Source of the DNA: JBEVOS01 sp044226655
GTDB lineage: Bacteria > Pseudomonadota > Alphaproteobacteria > Caulobacterales > Aquidulcibacteraceae
Length of the DNA stretch: 64,000 nt
NCBI GenBank assembly: GCA_044226655.1
Contig: JBGAGO010000006.1
Coordinates: 1-64,000 of the forward strand
Direction of reading: 5' to 3'
Shown: positions 16,683 to 24,682 of the stretch, piece after piece
Layout of the letters: each line of letters starts with the position of its first letter
Position numbering within the stretch: position 1 is the first letter of the stretch
Translations under genes and position numbers: made by a program
The notes under the pieces: generated by a model
Seen by the model: the letters and a program-made list of their open reading frames with translations, nothing else
The model's database searches: none
What the model was told of the DNA's origin: nothing

Positions 16683-17997
16683 CGGTCAGGAGCTCTTCCA
16701 GCCACGTCTCGCCGCGGAAATGCTTGTATTGCTCGGCGCGCAAGCGGTCCGCCAAGCGTCCGGGTGGCAGATCGACATCGGCATAGGTGAGCACGGCGTC
16801 CTTGGCCACGTCATGCTTCAATGTGCAGCCCAGCACCAATCCTTCCGGCAGATATCGCCCGCGGCTCATTTCGTCGACATTCACGGCTTCGCCATAGGTC
16901 ATGTACATGCCGTAGTCGTCGAGCGTTTCGCCGGCTTTCAGATCGCGCTTGGCGACCGCGCACACTTCCACGACCGGGCCGCCAAGCGGCGCTGCCAATT
17001 CGTCGCGGAGGAGGGCGACGCGCGCGAGCGACATCGGCGTCTCAAAATGAACCAAGTGGTAGGGCGTGAAGAACGCGTAGAGCGGGCCCGGGCCCATTTT
17101 GTACAGATTGAGATAATGCTGCTGCTTTGGATCGGGATGCTCGGCGAGCACGAAGACTTTCGTCAGCGGCGTGCCGACGAGATAGTCGATCGCGCCGCCC
17201 ATCTCGCGTAGCTGTTCAACATCGTAAAGCTCGCCGGCCTTCAGGATGTCACCCGTATATTCACGTCCGCGCGACATGCCGCGCTGAAACACCCCGAAGC
17301 CCGTGGCATTCGCCACAATCGCCTGTTCGCAGCTGATCTTGGTGCCGTCGGCGAAGCTTGTCACCATGGCGGCGTTTTGGCCCCAGCGTTCGGCCCAGCC
17401 CTGCTGGGTGGTGGGATTGCGGTAAGGGTCCTGCAAACCTTTGATGTTGCCGACGAGGCGCGGCGTGAGGCCAAGGCCTTGCACCCAGCGCACCAGATTC
17501 ATCTGCACGCCCGGCTCGTCGCCGTCGCAGGCCGAAAGAATGACGCCGTATTTTTTCGCATAGACACGCAGGATTGGGCCGATCGTCGCGTCGATTTCGG
17601 CGTTCATCAGCACAACGTCTTTGCCGTGTTTGAAGGCTTCAAGCACGACATGCGCGCCGAATTCGACGGACCCCGTTGTGTCGCACAGGATGTCTATCAA
17701 CTCCGAGCGCGCGAGCAGCATGGCGTCCTCGGTCGCAGCGGTTTTGCCGGCGAGGATTTGCGCATCAAGATCGGTCTGCGTGTCGCTGAGGCGCGGAGTC
17801 TCGACGCCGGCATAGCGGAGAATATCGAGGCAGCGCTCCGGCCGGCGATTGGAGATCGCCGCAACCGTCATGCCAGGCACGCTGTTCAGGATCTGGTTGA
17901 CAAGGCCTTGAGCCATGAACCCGGCGCCGACAATGCCCACGCGGACCGGCTTTCCCTGTTCGTGGCGTTGCTTCAGCGCGCGGTCGACGATGATCAT
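16672..17997 (-). CDS. SAF-domain NAD(P)-dependent oxidoreductase (homoserine dehydrogenase-like)
   Basis: This 441-residue protein has an N-terminal Rossmann motif VGIVGAGFMAQGLV, a central homoserine-dehydrogenase-like domain and a C-terminal SAF domain starting around CAVAKRDLKAGETLDDYG. This matches the COG4091 group, long annotated as predicted homoserine dehydrogenase but often found in polysaccharide and nucleotide-sugar loci. The RfbC-like gene lies 16 bases upstream on the same strand, so the two are probably co-transcribed. A role in making an unusual sugar or side group is more likely than amino-acid synthesis. Its substrate is unknown. The 3' end overlaps the convergent flippase fusion gene by 11 bases. 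Confidence 0.85.
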   Translation of the reverse strand: MIIVDRALKQRHEQGKPVRVGIVGAGFMAQGLVNQILNSVPGMTVAAISNRRPERCLDILRYAGVETPRLSDTQTDLDAQILAGKTAATEDAMLLARSELIDILCDTTGSVEFGAHVVLEAFKHGKDVVLMNAEIDATIGPILRVYAKKYGVILSACDGDEPGVQMNLVRWVQGLGLTPRLVGNIKGLQDPYRNPTTQQGWAERWGQNAAMVTSFADGTKISCEQAIVANATGFGVFQRGMSRGREYTGDILKAGELYDVEQLREMGGAIDYLVGTPLTKVFVLAEHPDPKQQHYLNLYKMGPGPLYAFFTPYHLVHFETPMSLARVALLRDELAAPLGGPVVEVCAVAKRDLKAGETLDDYGMYMTYGEAVNVDEMSRGRYLPEGLVLGCTLKHDVAKDAVLTYADVDLPPGRLADRLRAEQYKHFRGETWLEELLTVKT

Positions 17998-18013
17998 GGC
18001 GCTTTTCCTCGTG

Positions 18014-18583
18014 CTAGATGGTCATGCGGCGCTTGAGCTCGGCCTCGACCGAGTCGAACGACGCGAATTTCTGATCCTTTTCCGAGATCACGGCGATCGG
18101 GAGCGGCCAGCTCAAGGCGAGGCGCGGATCATTGTACATGAGACCGCTCTCTTGCGCCGGAGCATAGAACTCGCCCACTTGGTAGGAGGTGTCGGTGTTG
18201 TCGGCCAGCGCTTGGTAACCGTGCGCGAAGCGCTCCGGCACGTAGAGCGCGCGCTGATTGTCTTCGTTCAGTTCTACGGCGACATGCTGCAGGAAGGTCG
18301 GGCTCTCGGGACGCAGGTCGACGATGATGTCGAGGATAGCCCCGCGCGTGCAGCGCACCAGCTTCGTTTCGGCGGCCGGCGGGAATTGGAAGTGCATGCC
18401 GCGCAGCGTGCCCTTTTTCTTGTTGGAGGCGATGTTCGCCTGCGCGATGACGGGCTTCAGGCCGTGCTCTTTGAATTCGTTCTGGCAGAACGCGCGGGCG
18501 AAAAACCCTCGGGAATCCTCGATCCGGGCGAGATCGATAACGAAGGCCCCTTTGAGTGGCGTTTCTGTAAACTTCACGGGCAT
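18014..18583 (-). CDS. rfbC: dTDP-4-dehydrorhamnose 3,5-epimerase family protein
   Basis: The ATG at 18581-18583, preceded by AAAGGA, gives 189 residues, the usual RfbC length; the frame extends 55 codons further upstream without family support. The cupin fold is clear from DSRGFFARAF, KGTLRGMHFQ (catalytic His region), FAHGYQAL and YQVGEFYAP. RfbC-type enzymes epimerise C3 and C5 of 4-keto-6-deoxy NDP-sugars. No RmlA, RmlB or RmlD gene is in the window, and the neighbour is RfbF-like, so the substrate may be a CDP- rather than dTDP-sugar. It appears to form an operon with the SAF-domain oxidoreductase downstream. Confidence 0.88.
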   Translation of the reverse strand: MPVKFTETPLKGAFVIDLARIEDSRGFFARAFCQNEFKEHGLKPVIAQANIASNKKKGTLRGMHFQFPPAAETKLVRCTRGAILDIIVDLRPESPTFLQHVAVELNEDNQRALYVPERFAHGYQALADNTDTSYQVGEFYAPAQESGLMYNDPRLALSWPLPIAVISEKDQKFASFDSVEAELKRRMTI

Positions 18584-18887
18584 GGTCCTTTGCGGCCAGG
18601 ATGGCCCGCGTCGCGAGCAAGAACCATACCCCTCCCGGTCCAGGCAAGACGCCTTTGGAGCCGTTGGCTGCGGCGTGGCGCGTGCGCTGTCGATTTTACC
18701 GGTCCTGCCAAGCGGAGCCGCTGGCTCGCGGGGCGGCGCCTTGCGCATAGGCGCCGCGGCTACTCTTCTTGTATGCAGACGGTGCGAGATTTGCTTGCGG
18801 GATCGCTGTGGCCGAATCTAAACGCCCGCGGGCGAAGGCGGGCGCGGGCTTTCGCCAGCGAGGAGAGTTGGCGAGTAGGGGGCAGGC
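18584..18887. promoter_or_regulatory. divergent promoter region with GC-rich hairpin-forming leader
   Basis: This 304-base gap separates the RfbC-like gene (minus strand) from the nucleotidyltransferase gene (plus strand) and should carry both promoters. I see no confident -35/-10 pair. Just upstream of the plus-strand gene, GCCCGCG (18824-18830) pairs with CGCGGGC (18843-18849), while GGCGAA (18831-18836) pairs with TTCGCC (18852-18857). The two stems interleave and cannot both form, which might affect expression but could be chance in high-GC DNA. Confidence 0.35.
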
Positions 18888-19679
18888 ATGAAGGTCGTAC
18901 TTTTTTGCGGGGGCTTAGGCACGCGCATCCGCGAATATTCCGAGGCCATCCCGAAGCCCATGATCCCGGTCGGCTCCCATCCGATCCTTTGGCACATCAT
19001 GGACTATTACAGTCAGTACGGTCACCGCGATTTCGTGCTGTGCCTCGGCTACAAGGCCAACACCATCAAGGAATTTTTTGTCAACTATCGGCCCGAACTC
19101 GCCGCCGACATCGTCGTCTCCAATCAAGGTCAGAGGATACAGACGATCGGCAAAGAGCGCGACGATTGGCGCGTGACGCTGATCGATACCGGCATTTGGC
19201 GTAATATCGGAGAGCGGCTCTGGGCAGTGCGCGGGCAAGTCGAGAAAGAAGATATGTTTCTCGCCAACTACAGCGACGGGCTGTCCGATGTCGATCTCGA
19301 TGACATGATTGCGAAGTTCAAAGCGAGCGACAAGCTGGTTTGCTTTTTGGCGGTCCACCCGCTGTTGACATTTCACTTTGCGGAAATTTCCGCTGAAGGG
19401 CGCGTCACCAGAATGTCGCCAGCAGACCGGACCGATATGTGGATCAACGCGGGCTTCTTCATCATCCGCCCCGAAGCGTTCGACTACATGCGCGAGGGCG
19501 AGGAATTCGTGGTCGAACCATTCCAGCGCCTCATCGAGGCCGACAAGCTGATGGCCTATCGCCATGAAGGCTTTTTCCGCCCGATGGACACGCTCCGCGA
19601 TCGCCAGGTGCTCGAAGAGATGATCGAGCAGGGCAAGATGCCGTGGCTCAAGCAGCCCGACGGCCGCGTCCGCCGCTGA
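18888..19679 (+). CDS. rfbF: sugar-phosphate nucleotidyltransferase (glucose-1-phosphate cytidylyltransferase-like)
   Basis: This 263-residue protein has the nucleotidyltransferase N-terminus FCGGLGTRIREYSEAIPKPM, with the G-G-x-G-T-R nucleotide loop and catalytic Lys. HPILWHIMDYYSQYG and FVLCLGYKANTIKEFF are characteristic of the RfbF/DdhA cytidylyltransferase group. The reaction is CTP plus glucose-1-phosphate to CDP-glucose, the first step toward CDP-linked deoxy sugars. An alternative is a related nucleotidyltransferase of different base or sugar choice. A GGGGGCAGGC stretch precedes the ATG. The PIG-L deacetylase gene follows after 3 bases, so the two are an operon. The matching CDP-glucose 4,6-dehydratase gene is not in the window. 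Confidence 0.85.
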   Translation: MKVVLFCGGLGTRIREYSEAIPKPMIPVGSHPILWHIMDYYSQYGHRDFVLCLGYKANTIKEFFVNYRPELAADIVVSNQGQRIQTIGKERDDWRVTLIDTGIWRNIGERLWAVRGQVEKEDMFLANYSDGLSDVDLDDMIAKFKASDKLVCFLAVHPLLTFHFAEISAEGRVTRMSPADRTDMWINAGFFIIRPEAFDYMREGEEFVVEPFQRLIEADKLMAYRHEGFFRPMDTLRDRQVLEEMIEQGKMPWLKQPDGRVRR

Positions 19680-19682
19680 CGC

Positions 19683-20330
19683 ATGCGCCCGCTTCCCCTC
19701 GCGCGCGCGGGCGAGCCGCTCAAAGTGCTGTGCCTCGGCGCGCATTCCGATGACGTCGAGATCGGCGCGGGCGGGACGATCCTCTCTTGGATCGCATCAG
19801 GCGCGCGCGTCGAAGCTTTGTGGTGCGTGTTCAGCGGGGAGGGCGAGCGCGCCGATGAGGCGCGCGCCTCGGCCAATGCGTTCCTCGCGGGCGCGGCCAA
19901 GAGCGAGGTGCTGCTGGGCGGTTTTCGCGACGGCTTCTTTCCCTATGTCGGCGCCTCCGTGAAGGAATTCATGGAAAGCGTGAAGGGCCGCTTCGCGCCC
20001 GATATCGTGCTCACGCATTATCGCCATGACGCGCATCAGGATCACCGCATGGTGTCGGAGCTGACCTGGAACAGCTTCCGCGATCATCAGATACTCGAAT
20101 ACGAAATTCCGAAATGGGATGGCGATCTCGGCCAGCCCAACGCCTATGTCGAAGTGTCGGACGAAGCGCTGACGCGCAAAATCGCGCTGCTGGAAGAGCA
20201 TTTCGGCACGCAGCGCTCGAAAGCGTGGTTTGACGAAGAAACTTTCCGGGGCCTGGCGCGGCTGCGCGGCGTGGAATGCCGCGTGCGCTATGCGGAAGCC
20301 TTCTACATGCGCAAGGCGCTGCTGGGTTAG
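19683..20330 (+). CDS. PIG-L family deacetylase (LmbE-like)
   Basis: This 215-residue protein has the PIG-L zinc site: LGAHSDDVEIGAGGTI, with the AHxDD metal and catalytic residues, and HYRHDAHQDHRMVSE with the distal His ligands. These enzymes remove N-acetyl groups from sugars such as GlcNAc derivatives. It begins 3 bases after the nucleotidyltransferase gene, so coupled expression is likely. In this locus it probably deacetylates an amino-sugar or an N-acylated sugar intermediate. A palindromic repeat element follows its stop codon almost directly. Family assignment is firm; the substrate is unknown. Confidence 0.92.
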   Translation: MRPLPLARAGEPLKVLCLGAHSDDVEIGAGGTILSWIASGARVEALWCVFSGEGERADEARASANAFLAGAAKSEVLLGGFRDGFFPYVGASVKEFMESVKGRFAPDIVLTHYRHDAHQDHRMVSELTWNSFRDHQILEYEIPKWDGDLGQPNAYVEVSDEALTRKIALLEEHFGTQRSKAWFDEETFRGLARLRGVECRVRYAEAFYMRKALLG

Positions 20331-20331
20331 C

Positions 20332-20355
20332 GTACCGCCGGCTTCCAGCCGGCAG
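20332..20355 (+). repeat. REP-like palindromic element, copy 1
   Basis: The 24 bases from GTACCGCCGGCTTCC to GCCGGCAG form a hairpin: GCCGGC pairs with GCCGGC around a short TTCCA loop. They lie between the PIG-L gene and the convergent GT2 gene. A copy differing at one base occurs at 46202-46225, inside mnmA. Two near-identical copies in unrelated places suggest a dispersed repeat family. Confidence 0.75.
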
Positions 20356-20364
20356 TGCGGAAGG

Positions 20365-21219
20365 TCAAAGCTCCAAAATCCGCTCGGGCTTCATCCTGCC
20401 GATCAGCGCATCGCCGAGCGCCAGCGCATTGCCTTTGAGCCGCCCCGCGCGATCGACCCAAGGTTCGGGCCGCAGCGATTTGGCGGCATTGGCCAGCACG
20501 TTCTTGCCGGCGAGCGCGCAGGCTTCGCCAAGCGTCATCGTGCCCTTGCCGACGAGATAGAGCGGGTTGGCGATCTGCGAATAGCCGAAGCGCACGCCCG
20601 ATTGGCGCCCGGCCTTCACGCCCATATGCACGCCGGCGCACGCCTCGATCCGCATGATCGCACCATGGGCGGCGAGCCGGCGGGAGAAATCGCGGTCCTC
20701 CTGCCAGGCGTAGAGCGGCAGGCGCTCGTCGAAGCGCAGATCGGGCGCCAGCGACATACGCAGCATCATGTTGCAGCCATAAGCGTGCTTGGTGGGGGAG
20801 AGTGCATCAACCGCCGTGTGGTCCGCCGCGACGATCGCTTGCGCTTCCTCAAGCGTCAGCCCGTGCGTGTTGATGCCGTCGGCCAGCACACGGCCGGTGC
20901 CGACGGCAATTTCCGTGTGCGCGGCGAACGCAGCTTCCGCTTTGGCGAGGAAATCCGGCGCCGGGACGAAATCATCGTCGAAGAACACCACGAGGTCCGC
21001 ATCGCGCAGCGCATCGAGCGCGGCGTTGCGCTGCGCCGGCAGGCCCTTCTTGGCGATCAGCACCTCAATATCCGGCGCGGCCAACCCCTCGACGTCGGCA
21101 GGGCTCGCGCCGGCCACCACGATGCGGTCGGCCGGGCGCGTCTGCGCGCGCCAAAGCGGCGCCATCTGGCGCAGCAGAGGCGCGCGGCCGGTGGAAGCAA
21201 TGGCGATCGCGATGCGCAT
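20365..21219 (-). CDS. glycosyltransferase family 2
   Basis: This 284-residue GT-A fold protein opens with IAIAIASTGRAPLLRQM and has VVFFDDDFVPAPDFL, the Asp cluster that binds the nucleotide-sugar and metal. The frame LPAQRNAALD is the usual second GT2 motif. A late transmembrane segment is not evident, so it probably acts at the cytoplasmic face of the inner membrane. It is convergent with the PIG-L gene across a REP-like hairpin and is the last gene of the polysaccharide block. The sugar donor and acceptor are unknown. Confidence 0.88.
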   Translation of the reverse strand: MRIAIAIASTGRAPLLRQMAPLWRAQTRPADRIVVAGASPADVEGLAAPDIEVLIAKKGLPAQRNAALDALRDADLVVFFDDDFVPAPDFLAKAEAAFAAHTEIAVGTGRVLADGINTHGLTLEEAQAIVAADHTAVDALSPTKHAYGCNMMLRMSLAPDLRFDERLPLYAWQEDRDFSRRLAAHGAIMRIEACAGVHMGVKAGRQSGVRFGYSQIANPLYLVGKGTMTLGEACALAGKNVLANAAKSLRPEPWVDRAGRLKGNALALGDALIGRMKPERILEL

Positions 21220-21297
21220 GAAGGCCCCAAGCGTGCAGGCGCCGAGCCTGCAAACTCAGGGCCGTTCTATACCGGCTCGCATGCGGGCCTAAAGCCC

Positions 21298-21915
21298 TCA
21301 GTTGGTCGCGGCGACCGCCGGGCGCGCCTTCACGCGCTCATACCAGGCCGCGATGTTCTTATTGTCCTGGTTAATCGGCTGGCCGACCTGCTGGCCGAAT
21401 TCAAGCACGCAGACGAGCAGGACATCGGCCAGAGAGAATTTGTCGCCCGTGATCCAGGTGTGGCCCTCGATCATCTTGTCGAGCCAGGCGAGCCGGTTCT
21501 GCGCGACACGTTTCAGACCCGGCGCGGCGTCCGGCTCGATCGGAATGCGGTCCTTGAACAGCATCGCGCCTTCGGCATAGCGGAAGCCATTGGCCAGCGG
21601 CTCGCAGATGTTGAGGTCGATGCGGCGCGTCCACATCCGCGTCAGCGCGCGTTCTTCCGGCGTCGTCCCGATCAGCGGCGGGTTAGGCTGCTTCTCTTCC
21701 AGATATTCGCAGATCACGGTGATTTCCGAGATCATCTGGCCGCCATCGGTTTCCAGCGTCGGCATCTGGCCGGCCGGATTGCGCGCCAAATGGGCCGCCT
21801 GCCGGTTCTCACCCTTCATCAGATCGACCTGCACCAATTCGAGCGGGATGTTCTTCTCGGCGGCGAACATCCGCACCACGCGCGGATTGGGGCCGACGGA
21901 CGTATAGAGTTTCAT
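21298..21915 (-). CDS. glutathione S-transferase
   Basis: The ATG at 21913-21915 gives 205 residues, the usual length; the frame extends 35 codons further upstream without family support. The N-terminal thioredoxin-like domain starts KLYTSVGPNPRVVRMFAAEK, with PTLETDGGQMISEI holding the cis-Pro and the glutathione-binding residues. The C-terminal helical domain contains ITGDKFSLADVLL, where the Asp caps a folding motif conserved in GSTs. It probably conjugates or reduces an electrophile in the cytoplasm. It is divergent from the acyl-CoA synthetase gene. No specific substrate is indicated. Confidence 0.92.
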   Translation of the reverse strand: MKLYTSVGPNPRVVRMFAAEKNIPLELVQVDLMKGENRQAAHLARNPAGQMPTLETDGGQMISEITVICEYLEEKQPNPPLIGTTPEERALTRMWTRRIDLNICEPLANGFRYAEGAMLFKDRIPIEPDAAPGLKRVAQNRLAWLDKMIEGHTWITGDKFSLADVLLVCVLEFGQQVGQPINQDNKNIAAWYERVKARPAVAATN

Positions 21916-22037
21916 AGCTTCCTCCCTGGTTCTGAGGGCAGAAGCACGCCGCCGGAGACGGCGCAAGATATGCCGTGAGGGGAGCGGCGCTTGACCTTCC
22001 GCGCCCGGCGGCGAAAGCATGCCCCCGGGAGAAGCGC

Positions 22038-23657
22038 ATGATACCGGGCTTGATGCAGACGCCGCCGCTGCAGATCATCGACATTCTGAAATTCGCAGCC
22101 GCCGCGCACCCGAAGCGCGAGCTTGTCTCGCGGCTCGTGGAAGAGCCGATCTTCCGCTATGATTATGCGGCGAGCCTGGCGCGCACCGAGCAGGCGGCCA
22201 AGGCGCTGCGACGGCTCGGCGTCAAGCCGGGCGACCGCGTAGCCACTCTGGCCTGGAACACGCATCGCCATTTCGAGCTGTTCTATGCCGTGCCTGGCCT
22301 CGGCGCCGTGCTCAACACCGTCAATCCGCGGCTGTTCGACGAGCAGATCAGCTACATTCTGAATCACGCGGAAGCTGAAATCCTGCTGTTCGATAAGAGC
22401 TTCCTCGGCTTGGTCGAGCGCCTCGCGCCGCACATGGCGACGGTGAAGGCCTTCGTGATGCTGAGCGACGAGGCGCACACGGTTCCCGGGGCGGTCGGCG
22501 CGCAATCTTACGAGGCGCTGCTGGCGCGCGAGACGCCGGGCATGGATTGGCCGATTGTCGATGAGAACGCCGGCGCGTTCCTCTGCTACACGTCCGGCAC
22601 GACGGGTGATCCCAAGGGCGTGCTCTATTCGCAGCGTGCGGTGGTGCTGCATGCAATGGCGGCGGGCCTCAACGGCGCGTTCGGCTTCGATGCGTTCGAT
22701 GTTGTGATGCCGTGCTCGTCGCTGTTCCACGCTACGGCCTGGGGCCTGCCGTTCGCGGCGCCGATCAATGGCTGCAAGCTGGTCTTCCCGTGCGAGAAGA
22801 TGGACGGCGCGAGCCTCCAGGAGCTGATCGTCAACGAGGGCGTGACGTTCTCGGGCGGCGTGCCGACGATCTGGACCATGTATCTGGCCTATCTCGAGGC
22901 GAATGGGCAGACGCCCGGCAAGCTGGAGCGTGTCGTGATCGGCGGCTCGGCCGTGCCGCGCGCGATGGCCGAGACGTTCAAGAGCAAATACGGCGTCCGT
23001 GTGCTGCAGATCTGGGGCATGACGGAGACCGCGCCTCTGGGCGTCGTCGCCACGCCCACGCCAGCGCTTGCCCAGCTCGGCGAAGCCGCGATGGACGAGG
23101 CCATCTGGACCCGCCAGGGCCGGCTGCAATTCGGCATCGAGCTCAAGGTCGTCGGGGAGGATGGCCAGGACGCGCCGCGCGATGGTGAAACCTCCGGCGC
23201 GCTCAAAGTGCGCGGGCCGTGGACCGTGCAGCGCTATTTCCGAAAAGAGCAGGATGCCGCCGATGCGGACGGCTGGTTCGACACCGGCGATATCGCCACG
23301 CTCGACGAATACGGCTTCATGCGCATCACCGATCGCGCCAAGGACGTCATCAAATCCGGCGGCGAATGGATCAGCTCGATCGATCTCGAAAACGTCGCCG
23401 TCGCCTGTCCCGGTGTGAAAATCGCCGCCGTCGTGGGCGTGCCCCATCCTAAATGGGAAGAGCGCCCGCTGCTGGTGATCGAGCCGCACGAGGGCGCGAA
23501 CGTCACCGAAGACAAAGTGCTCGACTATCTCCAGCCGCGCATCGTGAAATGGTGGACGCCCGACAAAGTGTTGTTCGACACCGTCCCGCTCACCGCCACC
23601 GGTAAGATCGACAAGAAAGTGCTGCGCGACAAATATCGCGATGTGCTGATGGACTAA
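22038..23657 (+). CDS. acyl-CoA synthetase (AMP-forming ligase)
   Basis: The ATG at 22038, preceded by GGGAGAAGC, gives 539 residues; a start at 21975 adds 21 unconserved residues. The ANL-superfamily motifs are complete: CYTSGTTGDPKGVLYS (phosphate-binding loop), IWGMTETAPLG, WFDTGDIATLDEYG and the hinge DRAKDVIKSGGEWIS, with a C-terminal catalytic Lys in TATGKIDKKVLR. It activates a medium- or long-chain fatty acid, or a similar carboxylic acid, to its CoA ester. An enoyl-CoA hydratase gene follows 29 bases later, suggesting a small beta-oxidation operon. It might also activate an acid released by the aromatic pathway, but that cluster is 30 kb away. Confidence 0.93.
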   Translation: MIPGLMQTPPLQIIDILKFAAAAHPKRELVSRLVEEPIFRYDYAASLARTEQAAKALRRLGVKPGDRVATLAWNTHRHFELFYAVPGLGAVLNTVNPRLFDEQISYILNHAEAEILLFDKSFLGLVERLAPHMATVKAFVMLSDEAHTVPGAVGAQSYEALLARETPGMDWPIVDENAGAFLCYTSGTTGDPKGVLYSQRAVVLHAMAAGLNGAFGFDAFDVVMPCSSLFHATAWGLPFAAPINGCKLVFPCEKMDGASLQELIVNEGVTFSGGVPTIWTMYLAYLEANGQTPGKLERVVIGGSAVPRAMAETFKSKYGVRVLQIWGMTETAPLGVVATPTPALAQLGEAAMDEAIWTRQGRLQFGIELKVVGEDGQDAPRDGETSGALKVRGPWTVQRYFRKEQDAADADGWFDTGDIATLDEYGFMRITDRAKDVIKSGGEWISSIDLENVAVACPGVKIAAVVGVPHPKWEERPLLVIEPHEGANVTEDKVLDYLQPRIVKWWTPDKVLFDTVPLTATGKIDKKVLRDKYRDVLMD

Positions 23658-23686
23658 GCGCGCAACGACAAAACGGGAGAAGCGCC

Positions 23687-24505
23687 ATGGCCTATGAGAC
23701 CATCCTCACCGAGACGCGCGGCCAAGTCGCGCTCATCATTTTCAACCGCCCCGACAGGCTCAATGCGCTGAGCGCAGAACTGCGCGCGGACGTGGCGACG
23801 GCGCTCGCCGCGGCGCGCGCGGATGACGCGATCCGCGCCATCGTCGTCACCGGCGCGGGCAGGGGCTTTTCATCCGGCGCCGATCTCTCCGTCGCGCCGG
23901 GATCGACGCCGGCGACCGGCGGCGGCGCCAATCTCTATCCCGACCAAACCTCCAAGCTCGACGAAATGGGCTGGGTTGGCCGCTGGGCGACGATGTTGGC
24001 CGAGTGCGACAAGCCGGTGATCGCCGCGGTGAACGGCGTCGCCGTCGGCGCCGGCATGTCGACGGCGCTCGGCGCGGACATGCGCATCGGCTCGGAGCAG
24101 ACGCGCTTCAAGACCGTGTTCGTCGAACGCAATCTGTCGCCCGATAGCGGGATGAGCTTCTTCCTGCCGCGCATTGTCGGCTATGCGCGCGCGGCGGATT
24201 TGATCTTCACGAGCCGCATGGTCGATGCGCAGGAGGCCTATCGCCTTGGCCTCATCGATCGGCTCGTGCCGCATGAAAACCTGGTCGAGGAGGCGGTGAA
24301 GGTCGGCGAAGAGATGGCGCAATGGCCGCCGCTCGCCGTGCGCATGGCCAAGAAGGTGCTGCAGCACAATGCCGATGCGCCGCTGCCCGACGCGCTCAAA
24401 TACGAATCTTGGGGCCTCAACGTCGCCCGCCGCGCCACGAACGATGCGCGCGAAAGCTTCCTGGCGTTCAGGGAGAAACGGAAGCCGACTTATACGGGGA
24501 CGTGA
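23687..24505 (+). CDS. enoyl-CoA hydratase/isomerase family protein
   Basis: This 272-residue crotonase-fold protein has VALIIFNRPDRLNALS, the oxyanion-hole segment GRGFSSGADLS and AAVNGVAVGAGMSTALGADM with the second oxyanion Gly. SPDSGMSFFLPRIVG covers the region that often holds a catalytic Glu in hydratases; here it reads Ser-Gly-Met, so an isomerase or other crotonase activity is possible. A GGGAGAAGCGCC ribosome site precedes the ATG. It follows the acyl-CoA synthetase by 29 bases and probably works with it in fatty-acid or acyl-CoA degradation. It converges on ctrA across a palindromic repeat pair. Confidence 0.9.
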   Translation: MAYETILTETRGQVALIIFNRPDRLNALSAELRADVATALAAARADDAIRAIVVTGAGRGFSSGADLSVAPGSTPATGGGANLYPDQTSKLDEMGWVGRWATMLAECDKPVIAAVNGVAVGAGMSTALGADMRIGSEQTRFKTVFVERNLSPDSGMSFFLPRIVGYARAADLIFTSRMVDAQEAYRLGLIDRLVPHENLVEEAVKVGEEMAQWPPLAVRMAKKVLQHNADAPLPDALKYESWGLNVARRATNDARESFLAFREKRKPTYTGT

Positions 24506-24520
24506 GCGCAGTCGCACACG

Positions 24521-24680
24521 CTTCGTCCCTCTCCCCTTGTGGGAGAGGGCGTCGCACGCACACCCTATCCGCTGTTCAACTTGGGTGAGGGGTGTCGTCG
24601 CCGTGCTGAACAAGGCGCGCGCTATCACCCCTCATCCGGCGCTACGCGCCACCTTCTCCCACAAGGGGAGAAGGACGAAG
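24521..24680. repeat. inverted pair of palindromic repeats between convergent genes
   Basis: CTTCGTCCCTCTCCCC (24521-24536) continuing to GGGAGAGGG is itself a hairpin. Its reverse complement recurs at 24651-24680 with about three mismatches over 29 bases, ending GGACGAAG. Inside the pair, GGGTGAGGGGTG near 24582 also has an inverted partner, CACCCCTCATCC. The whole unit fills the gap between the enoyl-CoA hydratase and ctrA stop codons. It looks like a dispersed BIME-like element and could act as a two-way terminator. Confidence 0.8.
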
Positions 24681-24682
24681 GC

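Noticed and set aside
20230..21978. Plus-strand 582-codon open frame opposite the GT2 and GST genes
   Set aside because: It is antisense to two clear genes and spans their intergenic region; composition is Arg/His/Ala-rich shadow sequence with no motif.
21912..23489. Minus-strand 525-codon open frame opposite the acyl-CoA synthetase
   Set aside because: The plus-strand ligase motifs are complete and the antisense translation has none.
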